A stretch of 64,000 nt of DNA, taken from Alkalihalophilus pseudofirmus (lineage in GTDB: Bacteria > Bacillota > Bacilli > Bacillales > Bacillaceae_D). The notes under the pieces are model-generated. The model was not told the DNA's origin and searched no databases. It saw nothing but the letters and a program-made list of their open reading frames with translations. The position numbers and the translations under genes were made by a program. Positions 1 through 8,570 of the stretch are shown one piece after another (within the stretch, counting starts at the first letter, position 1; each line of letters begins with the position of its first letter). The stretch spans positions 1,282,001-1,346,000 of the forward strand of contig NZ_CP117835.1 of NCBI RefSeq assembly GCF_029094545.1, written 5' to 3'.

Positions 1-1773
1 GAAACCCTCAATAGAAGGGGTCCAGATGATATGAATGTGTGGACTTCTAAGCATGTGGGCTTTGGTCACGCAAGACTTATTGTTGTTGACCCAGAAGGCG
101 GAATACAGCCGATGAGCAGAACGTATAAAAATAAAACCTATACGATATGTTATAACGGTGAATTATACAATACAGAAGATATTCGTAAAGAGCTGCTATC
201 AGCTGGTCATGACTTTAGCGGCCATTCCGACACTGAGGTATTATTGAAGTCCTATATTGAATGGGGTTATCAATGCCTCGAGAAATTAAATGGAATTTTT
301 GCATTTGCTATTTGGAATGATCAAGATGAAAGTCTGTTTATGGCAAGAGATAGACTTGGAGTGAAGCCCCTGTTTTACACAGTACGAAACGGATGTTTAC
401 TATTTGGTTCGGAGTTGAAAGCACTCCTGGCTCACCGTGATATAGAGCCTGTTGTTGACAGGGAAGGTATTGCAGAAATTATGGGGCTAGGACCGTCGCG
501 AACACCTGGCCATGGGGTGTTCAAAGATATAAATGAGCTTCGTCCTGCTCACATGTTAATTTATGACCGGAATGGTGCGAAAATCAGCCGTTACTGGACA
601 CTTAAAAGTAAACCCCACCCCCATTCAATGGAGGAAACCGCTGCACATATCCGTGAATTAATGGAGGATATTGTAGAGAGGCAATTATTTGCTGATGTAC
701 CAGTCGGTTTATTTTTATCTGGGGGGGTAGATTCAAGTGCATTAACAGCTCTAGCTGCAAAGGTACATGATAAGCAAGGCTTGGGTGCCGTTCGGAGTTA
801 TTCGGTTGATTATGATGAAAATGATAAATACTTTAAAGCAAATGATTTTCAGCCAAATGCAGATGGACCCTGGATAAAGCTCGTTTCTGATTCATTTAAA
901 ACAAAGCATTATAATGCCATTATTTCTATTGATGAACTAGCAAATCAACTGAAAGAAGCTGTTCGGGTACGGGATTTACCGGGCATGGCAGATATAGATT
1001 CATCTCTTCTATGGTTTTGTAGGGAAATAAAGAAAGATGTGACAGTGGGGCTCTCTGGCGAGTGTGCGGATGAAATTTTCGGAGGATACCCGTGGTTTCA
1101 TAAACCTGAGATCATGAATGTTGATATGTTTCCATGGATGCGCTCCATTGATGAGCGGCAAGATTTATTAAATGAAAAATGGCAGAAGAAAATTAATTTA
1201 AAAAGATATGTGTACGACAGGTATAAAGAAACGATCTCTGAAACTCCAAGATTTAATGGTGACACGAAAGAAGAAGCACGAAGGAGAGAGATCTCTTATT
1301 TAAATATCATTTGGTTTATGACCAATTTATTAGATAGAAAAGATCGTATGAGTATGGGGGCAAGTCTTGAAGTTCGTGTTCCATTTTCAGATCACCGCTT
1401 AGTTGAGTATGTATGGAATATCCCGTGGGAGATGAAACAATTAGGCGGAAGAGAAAAAGGAATTCTGCGAAAATCATTAGAGGGCTTATTGCCAGATGAG
1501 ATTTTGTATCGAAAGAAAAGTCCTTATCCTAAGACCCATCACCCGAGCTACACAGAAGCTGTTCAAAAAGGGATCCAAGAGATTCTGGCTCAAGATGACT
1601 CGCCCATTTTTGAATTTATTAATAAAGAAAAGCTGAGAGAAATAGCTGATAGCGGAGGGCTTTCAACAGGCACCCCTTATTTTGGGCAGTTGATGGCAGG
1701 ACCGCAGCTTTTAGCGCATTTTATTCAGATGGACTTTTGGCTGAGAGAGTACGGAGTCAAAATAGAAGGATAA
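1..1773 (+). CDS. asnB: Asparagine synthase (glutamine-hydrolysing), 5' truncated by the window edge
   Basis: This enzyme makes asparagine from aspartate, glutamine and ATP. The reading frame is open from base 1, so the true start and the catalytic N-terminal Cys lie upstream; 590 codons are visible. The glutaminase half shows RGPDD, GHARL and YNGELYN. The synthetase half has the PP-loop SGGVDS at visible codons 240-245, followed by LSGECADEIFGGYPW and, near the end, RVPFSDHRLVEY. B. subtilis AsnO has 614 residues, so only about 25 are missing. A stem-loop terminator follows directly, so it is the last gene of its unit. Class II asparagine synthetase is secure; which paralogue (AsnB or AsnO) is not. 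Confidence 0.93.
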   Translation, partial: ETLNRRGPDDMNVWTSKHVGFGHARLIVVDPEGGIQPMSRTYKNKTYTICYNGELYNTEDIRKELLSAGHDFSGHSDTEVLLKSYIEWGYQCLEKLNGIFAFAIWNDQDESLFMARDRLGVKPLFYTVRNGCLLFGSELKALLAHRDIEPVVDREGIAEIMGLGPSRTPGHGVFKDINELRPAHMLIYDRNGAKISRYWTLKSKPHPHSMEETAAHIRELMEDIVERQLFADVPVGLFLSGGVDSSALTALAAKVHDKQGLGAVRSYSVDYDENDKYFKANDFQPNADGPWIKLVSDSFKTKHYNAIISIDELANQLKEAVRVRDLPGMADIDSSLLWFCREIKKDVTVGLSGECADEIFGGYPWFHKPEIMNVDMFPWMRSIDERQDLLNEKWQKKINLKRYVYDRYKETISETPRFNGDTKEEARRREISYLNIIWFMTNLLDRKDRMSMGASLEVRVPFSDHRLVEYVWNIPWEMKQLGGREKGILRKSLEGLLPDEILYRKKSPYPKTHHPSYTEAVQKGIQEILAQDDSPIFEFINKEKLREIADSGGLSTGTPYFGQLMAGPQLLAHFIQMDFWLREYGVKIEG

Positions 1774-1779
1774 TTAGAG

Positions 1780-1809
1780 AACGGCCTTACGTTGTAGGGC
1801 TGTTTTTTT
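1780..1809 (+). terminator. Rho-independent terminator after asnB
   Basis: An imperfect stem (AACGGCCTTACG paired with TAGGGCTGTT, including G-U pairs) is followed by a run of seven T. It starts seven bases after the stop codon. Confidence 0.75.
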
Positions 1810-1877
1810 ATATTGTAGATTTATTTAGAGGTTGCATGTATAGGTAAGTTGAAGTAAGATATTCAGTAATGAAAGAA

Positions 1878-1902
1878 ATGACCGTTTTAGTAAAATGGTC
1901 AT
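1878..1902. promoter_or_regulatory. Palindromic operator before the TetR gene
   Basis: This is a near-perfect 25-bp inverted repeat with outer arms ATGACC and GGTCAT and inner TTTTA / TAAAA, only one base pair off perfect symmetry. It lies just upstream of the TetR start codon. A related 23-bp site with the same TGAC...GTCA ends precedes the downstream gene. Autoregulation by the TetR protein is inferred. Confidence 0.7.
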
Positions 1903-1919
1903 TTTGCAAGGGTGATGAT

Positions 1920-2495
1920 ATGTTAGCAAATAAAAAAGAAACGATTTTAGAGGCTGCTGGTCAATCTTTTTCGATGTTTGGATACAAAGGAACAACGATC
2001 GATCAAGTTGCAAAGCTTGCCAATATTGGTAAAGGAACCATCTATACAGCGTTTAAAAGCAAGGAAGAATTATTTGAAGCAGTCTTAAATCAAATTATGA
2101 TTGAAGTGAAAGATGTATTTGAGCGGGCTTTTCTAGACAGTAGAAGTATGGATGACAACATCAGTCATGCGCTGCATGATTTGCTTGAATTCAGGCAGCA
2201 GCATGTACTCTTAAATAAGTTGACTCAAGAAGCATCTGCTATTCGTTCTGTTCCTGCAAAAAATGCACTAACTGAGGTTGAAAAAGTCATTATTGAATCG
2301 ATCACACAGCAAATTGAACGAGGGATCGAGCACGGGAAAGTAAAGGTCTCAGACCCAAAGTTGACTGCATTTATGGTGTTTAAATCCTATATGGCATTAG
2401 CTATTGAGTTTACAGAGATGTTTGAACCTATCAGTAAACAAAAAATTATCAAGTTATTTAAGAGTCATTTAACGAAAGGTCTGCTTGGTGACTAG
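1920..2495 (+). CDS. TetR/AcrR family transcriptional regulator
   Basis: This 191-residue protein is probably a repressor. Its N-terminal helix-turn-helix (about residues 8-50) reads AAGQSFSMFGYKGTTIDQV then IGKGTIYTAFKSKEEL, the canonical TetR DNA-binding domain; the rest would be the ligand-binding and dimer domain. I chose ATG 1920 because AAGGGTG sits five bases before it and the protein then begins MLANKKETIL; the frame extends upstream to 1869, but that part would run through the operator palindrome. It is followed by a YhgE/Pip membrane protein, as yhgD is by yhgE in B. subtilis. The inferred job is controlling that gene and itself; the ligand is unknown. Confidence 0.88.
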   Translation: MLANKKETILEAAGQSFSMFGYKGTTIDQVAKLANIGKGTIYTAFKSKEELFEAVLNQIMIEVKDVFERAFLDSRSMDDNISHALHDLLEFRQQHVLLNKLTQEASAIRSVPAKNALTEVEKVIIESITQQIERGIEHGKVKVSDPKLTAFMVFKSYMALAIEFTEMFEPISKQKIIKLFKSHLTKGLLGD

Positions 2496-2510
2496 GAGAC
2501 CTTTTCTTTT
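2475..2510 (+). terminator. Terminator overlapping the end of the TetR gene
   Basis: Arms AAAGGTCT and AGACCTTT form a stem whose loop contains the stop codon; a T-rich stretch follows. It would separate the regulator from the downstream gene, consistent with that gene having its own operator and promoter. Confidence 0.6.
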
Positions 2511-2519
2511 TAATTAAAA

Positions 2520-2548
2520 TTGACTAAATGAACAAATTGGTCATAAAT
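2520..2548 (+). promoter_or_regulatory. Operator/promoter of the YhgE-like gene
   Basis: A 23-bp imperfect inverted repeat (2521-2543) has arms TGACTAA and TTGGTCA, the same end bases and spacing as the site before the TetR gene. It overlaps a plausible -35 (TTGACT, 2520-2525) and reaches a weak AT-rich -10. Binding here would block transcription of the following gene. This is inference from symmetry and placement. Confidence 0.55.
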
Positions 2549-2560
2549 TGGAGTGGTTGC

Positions 2561-5050
2561 ATGAAAGGTTATAGAACTGAGTTGAAAGGTATATGGAGTC
2601 AAAAGAAAATGGTTATCGCTCTATTAGGAATTATTCTTATGCCTTTACTTTATGGAGGTGTATTAGTTTGGTCTTTTTGGGATCCGTATGGTCAATTGGA
2701 TCAGTTGCCGGTAGCTGTAGTAAATGAAGACCTGGGTGCAGAGGTAGAAGGGGAACAAATAGAAGCTGGGGCAGAGTTTATTGAAGAGTTGAAAAAAGAT
2801 CCAGCTTTAGACTTCCATTTCGTTTCAAAGAAAGAGGCAGAACAAGGATTAGCTAGTCACGATTATTATTTCTATGTTGAAATTCCGGAGAGCTTCTCAG
2901 AGGATCTTATTTCATTAAAAGAGTCAAACCCTGTGAAGGCAAACGTATTTTATGAAGTGAATGAAGAGTATAATTACGTCTCATCACAAATAGCTTCAAA
3001 TGTGATTGAAGAAATGGAAAAAGAATTATCAGAAACCCTGACATTAGCATATGTAGAGGTCGCACATGATGCCTTTAGTAAGTTGACTGAGGCAGTCATA
3101 GCGCTTGAAGAAGGATCCAATGAAATAGCTGATGGAAATAAGACTGCGACAGAAAGCATGGAGCGCTTGTCTATGGGGTTAGTCAGCATTACATCTGGTT
3201 CAAATGAGCTTACTACAGGGGTGAAAAAGGCTGCTGAAGGGTCGGATCAGTTAGTTAGTGGGATCGAGCAAGCCAAAAAAGAACTTCAAACATTCAATCA
3301 AGCAAATAATGTAGACGCTAAATTTAATGAGACAAGCCAACTTTTAAAACAAACCATTAATGAGCTAGAACATGCCGATACAAAAGAAGCAGCTGTGATA
3401 CTAGATAATCTAGATAACCATCTCAAAAATGTAAAGAGGGAGCTAAACCAAGCAGACGAGCAAGTGCAATTGGTAGAAGAACAAATACGTGGCCTGAAAG
3501 ACAGCATGGAGGGGATGGAACAGCAGTTTAATGAAGTCATTCTTACGATAAATGATTATACTGACAAGCTGAATCAGCAAATGGAAATGACTCATAAAGA
3601 GTTATATGAATGGAATCAAAACGTGAAAGCAGCCTATGAAAAAGTAGAACAACCTTTGGCTGAACTTAAAAAAATTCAATCTCAAGTGGAGGAGCTTCCG
3701 GCCATTCTTAATAATATATATCCCGAATGGAGGGAACATGAACATCTCGTTAGTTGGTATGAGGATATTCAAGCGAATGTGAAACGTGTGGAGGGGCTTT
3801 ACAAAGAGACTGCAGGTTCAATAGAAACGATTAATAATGGATTTCCTGAATTATTGAACGGACTCGAGTCACGTCAACTCGAATGGAAACAGTTTAATGA
3901 AGAGTTAAACAAACAAATGGATCAATCTTCAACAAAAATGAATCAATTCTTTGAAGAGGCGACCTCTAAAACGGAAGAGCTTCTTATGATTTTAGATCAG
4001 CTCTCTAGTGCCTTACAAGAAGCTGAAGCTGCTATTCCAGATGGTTTAAATGGGGATCAACTAACTGCCTCATTTGAAGAAGAGTATATGAATGTTTTAA
4101 CCACTCTTAATAAAGTAAATGAAAAAATAAATTTGGCCGCTTCTCTTTATCAAAGAGGTCAGGCAGCAAGTGAACAAGCATATAAAGGGGTAGTAGATTT
4201 AAATGAAGGGCTGCATGAACTAGTGAATGGATCAGATCTTCTGAGTGAGAGCTTAGTTGAAGCAAGTGATGGAGGAAATGAACTCTTTAGCGGTCTTCAA
4301 ACGTTGCAAGATGGATCCATTGATTTAGCCCTTAATATGAATCAGCTTAAAGAAGTGCTGCTTGAGGTTGATCCAAATGAAAAACAAGAAAGTATGCTTG
4401 TGAGTCCAGTGCAGTCCAAGAATCAATCGCAGACTGAAGATTATTCATACGGTGTAGGCTTAAGCCCTTACTTTCTGTCCATTGGGTTATATGTTGGGGG
4501 GCTGACTTTATCAATCATTTATCCCTTTAGAGAGCCATTAGGAGAGCATCAATCTGGATGGGAATGGTTTAGCGGAAAGCTAGGAGTTATCTATTCCGTT
4601 GGGGTTTTGCAGTCTTCGCTAGTTGCCGTATTTCTTCTATATGGGCTTAAGCTTGATGTAGCAAGCAAGATTGGCTTTTTTAGCTTTACCATCTTTACGA
4701 GTTTAGCGTTTCTCTCACTTATTTTCTTTTTGGTGAGTGTTCTTGATAATCCTGGCCGGTTTGCAGCGATCATTTTATTAATCCTGCAATTAGGCGGAAG
4801 TGCGGGAAGCTTTCCGGTTGAATTGTTAGCATCTCCCTTGCAAACTCTGCATGGCTGGCTGCCAATGACTTACTCTGTACTTGGATTTAGGTCGGTCATT
4901 TTTATGGGGGTGAATCCTTTGCTTTGGGACAGCGTTCGCTTTTTATGCATCTTATTAATGATTTGTACAGCAGGGGCTTTCGTTTATTTTATAGTTACAC
5001 ATCATAAGCGGAATAAAAAAGAATATCCTACAACTTCAGCAGCTGAATAA
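2561..5050 (+). CDS. yhgE: YhgE/Pip family membrane protein
   Basis: This 829-residue integral membrane protein has the YhgE/Pip (phage infection protein) layout. One membrane segment lies near the N-terminus (about residues 14-36), followed by the family signature FWDPYGQLDQLPVAVVNED. A long extracytoplasmic region is rich in coiled coil and in repeated SGSNEL/EGSDQL-type segments. A block of about five to six membrane helices begins around PYFLSIGLYVGG. ATG 2561 is preferred over ATG 2528 because GGAGTGG stands seven bases before it and the earlier codon lies inside the operator. Related proteins have been linked to phage adsorption and to transport; the exact role is unknown. Control by the adjacent TetR protein is likely. 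Confidence 0.88.
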   Translation: MKGYRTELKGIWSQKKMVIALLGIILMPLLYGGVLVWSFWDPYGQLDQLPVAVVNEDLGAEVEGEQIEAGAEFIEELKKDPALDFHFVSKKEAEQGLASHDYYFYVEIPESFSEDLISLKESNPVKANVFYEVNEEYNYVSSQIASNVIEEMEKELSETLTLAYVEVAHDAFSKLTEAVIALEEGSNEIADGNKTATESMERLSMGLVSITSGSNELTTGVKKAAEGSDQLVSGIEQAKKELQTFNQANNVDAKFNETSQLLKQTINELEHADTKEAAVILDNLDNHLKNVKRELNQADEQVQLVEEQIRGLKDSMEGMEQQFNEVILTINDYTDKLNQQMEMTHKELYEWNQNVKAAYEKVEQPLAELKKIQSQVEELPAILNNIYPEWREHEHLVSWYEDIQANVKRVEGLYKETAGSIETINNGFPELLNGLESRQLEWKQFNEELNKQMDQSSTKMNQFFEEATSKTEELLMILDQLSSALQEAEAAIPDGLNGDQLTASFEEEYMNVLTTLNKVNEKINLAASLYQRGQAASEQAYKGVVDLNEGLHELVNGSDLLSESLVEASDGGNELFSGLQTLQDGSIDLALNMNQLKEVLLEVDPNEKQESMLVSPVQSKNQSQTEDYSYGVGLSPYFLSIGLYVGGLTLSIIYPFREPLGEHQSGWEWFSGKLGVIYSVGVLQSSLVAVFLLYGLKLDVASKIGFFSFTIFTSLAFLSLIFFLVSVLDNPGRFAAIILLILQLGGSAGSFPVELLASPLQTLHGWLPMTYSVLGFRSVIFMGVNPLLWDSVRFLCILLMICTAGAFVYFIVTHHKRNKKEYPTTSAAE

Positions 5051-5115
5051 AGAATGAATGTCTCAACTTTAATTGGGCACATTACAGGTATCAGATTCGT
5101 ATTGGAGGCAAATGT

Positions 5116-6123
5116 ATGAAGAATATCCAATTAACCGCATCAGAGATTGGTACTCTGTGGATGACCTATCAACAAAAAACGATGCTGCTAAGGATGATTG
5201 AACATTTTCTATTGCATACTGAAGATAAGAAATCCAAGAAAATAATGATGGGGCTCCATAAAGATATATCTACATTTACTATAAAAATTGAAAAATTATT
5301 TATCCAAGAAGGGCATTCTATTCCATTAGGATACACTGAGCAAGATGTTAATTTAGAAGCTCCTAAGTTATTTGATCAACATTTTGATATTATGTGTATG
5401 AAATTGATGAAGGCTATAAGTATGGGGATACATGTATTGCATGTAAATATGGCCTATAGAGAAGATTTATTAATCCTTTTTAGGGACCTTACCGCCCTGA
5501 CTCAAAAATATTACAATCAATGCTCTATGTATTTAGCAGAGAAGGGCTTGCTTACAAGGCCGCCTTATTTATCAAATGATCAAGGGATCCAATTTGTTCA
5601 AGATAAAGATTACTTCAGAGGAAACAAGCTGGTTGGGGATGAACGTGTGCTAAATGCTATTGAAGTGGCCCATCTGTATCATGCCATTGAAAATAACACC
5701 ATTGGATTAACCTTAATGATTGGCTTTGCTCAATCTTCTAAAGAAAAAGATATTCAAGACTACTTTCTTAAAGGAAAAAAGTTAGCTAATCAAGTGGTAG
5801 ATGATATTAGTCAAATCATGAAAAAAGATGACATTCAATTTACAAAGCCACCAAACGGAGCGTTGACTTCATCTACTATTTCACCATTTTCAGATAAGCT
5901 TATGATGTATTGTACAAGCTTATTATGCAGCTTTTCACTAGGGAGCAACGCATTTGGTACGGCATTTAGTCTTAGAAGCGACTTGCCATTAAAGGTTGCA
6001 TCACTTGGAAAGTCTATTTTTGATTTTGCCTCAGAAGGTGCTAAATTAATGGCGAAGTATGGGTGGATGGAAGAGCCTCCTCAAATGATTGATCGCAGAG
6101 CTATTATAAAGTCAAAAAAATAA
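5116..6123 (+). CDS. DUF3231 family protein
   Basis: The 335-residue protein has two similar helical halves (about residues 5-155 and 180-325). The first starts TASEIGTLWMTYQQKTML and the second NAIEVAHLYHAIENNTIG. This two-repeat, ferritin-like layout is typical of DUF3231 proteins of Bacillus. GGAGG eight bases before ATG 5116 supports the start. It stands alone between the YhgE-like gene and a convergent redox gene and ends in a strong two-way terminator. No enzymatic activity is established for the family, and I propose none. Confidence 0.8.
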   Translation: MKNIQLTASEIGTLWMTYQQKTMLLRMIEHFLLHTEDKKSKKIMMGLHKDISTFTIKIEKLFIQEGHSIPLGYTEQDVNLEAPKLFDQHFDIMCMKLMKAISMGIHVLHVNMAYREDLLILFRDLTALTQKYYNQCSMYLAEKGLLTRPPYLSNDQGIQFVQDKDYFRGNKLVGDERVLNAIEVAHLYHAIENNTIGLTLMIGFAQSSKEKDIQDYFLKGKKLANQVVDDISQIMKKDDIQFTKPPNGALTSSTISPFSDKLMMYCTSLLCSFSLGSNAFGTAFSLRSDLPLKVASLGKSIFDFASEGAKLMAKYGWMEEPPQMIDRRAIIKSKK

Positions 6124-6127
6124 ATCG

Positions 6128-6165
6128 AAAAACCAGCAGCATATCATGTTATGCCGCTGGTTTTT
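6128..6165. terminator. Bidirectional terminator
   Basis: The stem pairs AAAACCAGC-GCAT with ATGCCGCTGGTTTT and has A- and T-runs on opposite sides. It serves both the DUF3231 gene and the convergent redox gene. Confidence 0.85.
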
Positions 6166-6166
6166 T

Positions 6167-6736
6167 CTATAGGGAATTTGCTTTTTCTATTAGGGTAGAG
6201 ATGTCTGCGTGATCATTTGGAGACTTGTCTATGTGATGCCAGACTACTTCATTATTTGAATCAAACAACCAAGCGCCGCCTTGAACTTCAACATCAGATT
6301 TCTTAATGGCTTCTTTAACAGCTTTTTTGTCTTGAGCATTTGAGGGAAGAGTAAAATTCCCTTTAAATAAGCTGGATACAGAATGAATGAATAGTTTCCA
6401 TTTAGACAGGGATTGGTGACCTAGTTTGTTATACAAAGTAAGCGTTGAATCACCGTAAAAAGGAAATGGGTACGAAGAGAGTGTATCTTTGTATTTCGTA
6501 AGATACTCTTCGTCGTGTGGAGTGACAATGAATATCTCTACATTTCTCTTTTTGAATTGTTCGTAAGACTCACGCACCTGCGTGAGGAAATCTCTATAAA
6601 TTGGTCAACCAAGGTGACGAACGAATAATACATAACAAGGACTTTCTTTGACCAACTCATGAAATGTAATGTCAGTCCCATCGGCCGCCTCAAGCTTTGT
6701 ATTTAATTGATCTTCAGTCATTTTAGTAGTCATCAT
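6167..6736 (-). CDS. Peroxiredoxin-like (SelL-related) redox protein with in-frame UGA, candidate selenoprotein
   Basis: Read with UGA as an amino acid, this is a 189-residue thioredoxin-fold protein of the AhpC/TSA-like redoxin group. Translation starts at ATG 6736 with AAAGGAGGTC just upstream. The frame is open through CYVLFVRHLG, meets TGA at codon 44 (6607-6605), then continues PIYRDFLTQV to a stop at 6167. Relatives have Cys at the codon-44 position (FLRHFGCPFC-type motifs), so the UGA sits on the redox-active residue. A hairpin with the size and spacing of a bacterial SECIS element begins 18 bases after the UGA. The usual second Cys of the CxxC motif is Tyr here. Without recoding only a 43-residue stub, or a fragment from GTG 6577, would be made. 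A nonsense mutation or base-call error is the alternative. No selenium genes are in the window. Confidence 0.72.
6569..6586 (-). promoter_or_regulatory. SECIS-like hairpin downstream of the UGA
   Basis: On the minus strand the bases CTCACGCAGGTGCGTGAG fold into a perfect 7-bp stem with an AGGT loop. The loop begins after 25 bases from the UGA and has G at its second position. Bacterial SECIS elements have an apical loop roughly 16-37 nt after the UGA with a G among the first loop bases (E. coli fdhF also has AGGU in its loop). The match is by eye only. Confidence 0.6.
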
Positions 6737-6933
6737 GCTTGACCTCCTTTTCTAGAGGATAAAAGTTTTAGCAAATAATAGCAACTAATCCCCCTTCAGC
6801 ACATATTTTTGTTAAAGGAGAAGCGGGTTGAGATATGGTCCTATAGTCATAAGAAATGATATGTGAGAAAATGAAATGAAAAATAAGGAATATACATGTG
6901 AAATATGGTGGTAATGGGCTACAGGGGGGTATT

Positions 6934-8562
6934 ATGCAAAAATATCAAGAAAAATTTAAACAAAGGTTGAAACAACAGGTTGAAAAGTGGCAGCCAGGGG
7001 ATACCATTTCAAGAGATCAGATCTATCGTTTTCTTCATTCTGTTCATGGTACTGCCGCTTCTATCGGACTGCCGGACTACTCACAAGCTGCTTCAGAAAA
7101 ATTAACAGAACTTAATAAGGAACTGAAGGATAAATGGTCATTTGAAGAAGTAATGACCGGATATTTTTCCCCTTTTATAAAAGATATGACAGAGCAAGCG
7201 GAAGGTTTAAGGGAGTCAACTCTTGTTCCTGTTTCAACATTGGAAACGATCGAAGAACAGGATGCTAAAGCAGTTGTCTTAATGATTGATGAAGACCTAG
7301 ACTTTCTTTCTGGGATGAAGAGCGGGTTAGAGCAGCGAGGTTTTATCGTTTTATTAGCCACATCTCCTGAAAAGGGTCTTGAAATGTTTCTTAATGAAAG
7401 ACCTAACTGTGTGATTGTAGATTATGTACGCCCGTATGAACGAGAGTATGAGTCTGCTCAATCGCTATTATCGAAAGCGACCTCTGAATTTATCCCCGTT
7501 CTAATGATAAGCAGCAGTATGGATAAACATATCGAGTTAAGTGCTTATAAATCGGGTGTAGCTGATTTTATAAAAAAACCAGTAGATAGTGAAGAGTTAG
7601 AAGTACGTATGAACAATCGTCTAAGATACCAAAAGGTTATTCAACAAACAATCATGACTGATGATTTAACAGGTGTCTATACTAGACGCTATCTTTCTAC
7701 AGAAGGTAAAAAACAATTGAGTCAAGCACTACGATCCAAGCAAACATTAACTGCTGCTATGTTTGATTTAGATTTTTTTAAGAAGGTGAATGATACGTAT
7801 GGCCACCCTGCTGGTGATAACGTACTAAAGTCTTTTGCAAATATTATTACTCAGTTAAAACGAGAGTATGATTTATTGTTTAGGTTAGGGGGCGAAGAAT
7901 TTTTATTGCTTCTTCCAAATACAACACCTGCTGAAGCAAAGAAGGTGGTGGAGAGGATTCGCATTAAACTCCGACTAACAGAGTACCAAGAAGGCTCCTC
8001 CTCCTTTAATGTTACGTTCTCAAGCGGTATCGCAGGTTCTACAATCGAAACTAAAAAATTGGAAGAGTTAGTTGAACAGGCAGATCAAGCTTTATATATG
8101 GCTAAGCAAACAGGCAGAAATCAAACCGTTCTTTTTGAAAATAAGAATATGGTAGCTTCAAAACGTACGATCTATGTATCTATTATTGATGATGATGAAG
8201 TGTTACGAAGAATATTATTTGACCGAGTATGTGAGCTCGTTACGGATCAAGTAAATCTTGAAGTGACTGCCTATAAAAATGGTGAAGAATTTCTTTTAGC
8301 AGATTGGTATAAAACAAGGGAAAAACACCTAGTGATTCTTGACCGCATTATGCCTAAGATGGATGGTTTAGAAGTGTTATCTACCCTTCGCAGCAAGTAC
8401 CCCGAACATGAAGTTATGGTGTTAATGCTGACGGGGCGCAAGCAGGAACAAGAAATTGTCAAAGCACTAGAATTAGGTGCTGATGATTATTTAACAAAAC
8501 CATTTAAGGTTGATGAAGTGACTGCTAGAATTAAACGGCTTATTAAGCGCTCATTACTTTAG
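6934..8562 (+). CDS. Diguanylate cyclase with Hpt-like, two receiver and GGDEF domains
   Basis: A 542-residue cytoplasmic signalling protein. An Hpt-like helical segment comes first, with H35-S-V-H-G-T-A resembling the phosphorylated-His motif. A receiver domain with candidate Asp163 (VIVDYVRP) follows, then a GGDEF domain with an intact GGEEF active site at 319-323 preceded by FDLDFFKKVNDTYGHPAGD. A second receiver with Asp470 (VILDRIMPKMDG) and KPF switch lysine completes it. It should make cyclic di-GMP from GTP. ATG 6934 is preferred to GTG 6898 because AGGGGGG precedes it. It heads an operon with a HEAT-repeat protein, a glycosyltransferase, a response regulator and a histidine kinase, suggesting a phosphorelay feeding c-di-GMP output. 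The first receiver is more divergent than the second. Confidence 0.9.
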   Translation: MQKYQEKFKQRLKQQVEKWQPGDTISRDQIYRFLHSVHGTAASIGLPDYSQAASEKLTELNKELKDKWSFEEVMTGYFSPFIKDMTEQAEGLRESTLVPVSTLETIEEQDAKAVVLMIDEDLDFLSGMKSGLEQRGFIVLLATSPEKGLEMFLNERPNCVIVDYVRPYEREYESAQSLLSKATSEFIPVLMISSSMDKHIELSAYKSGVADFIKKPVDSEELEVRMNNRLRYQKVIQQTIMTDDLTGVYTRRYLSTEGKKQLSQALRSKQTLTAAMFDLDFFKKVNDTYGHPAGDNVLKSFANIITQLKREYDLLFRLGGEEFLLLLPNTTPAEAKKVVERIRIKLRLTEYQEGSSSFNVTFSSGIAGSTIETKKLEELVEQADQALYMAKQTGRNQTVLFENKNMVASKRTIYVSIIDDDEVLRRILFDRVCELVTDQVNLEVTAYKNGEEFLLADWYKTREKHLVILDRIMPKMDGLEVLSTLRSKYPEHEVMVLMLTGRKQEQEIVKALELGADDYLTKPFKVDEVTARIKRLIKRSLL

Positions 8563-8570
8563 GTGAGGAG

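Noticed and set aside
6167-6577. A shorter minus-strand gene starting at GTG 6577
   Set aside because: It begins inside the hairpin without a proper ribosome site and lacks the conserved N-terminal half, which is encoded intact upstream of the UGA behind a strong site.
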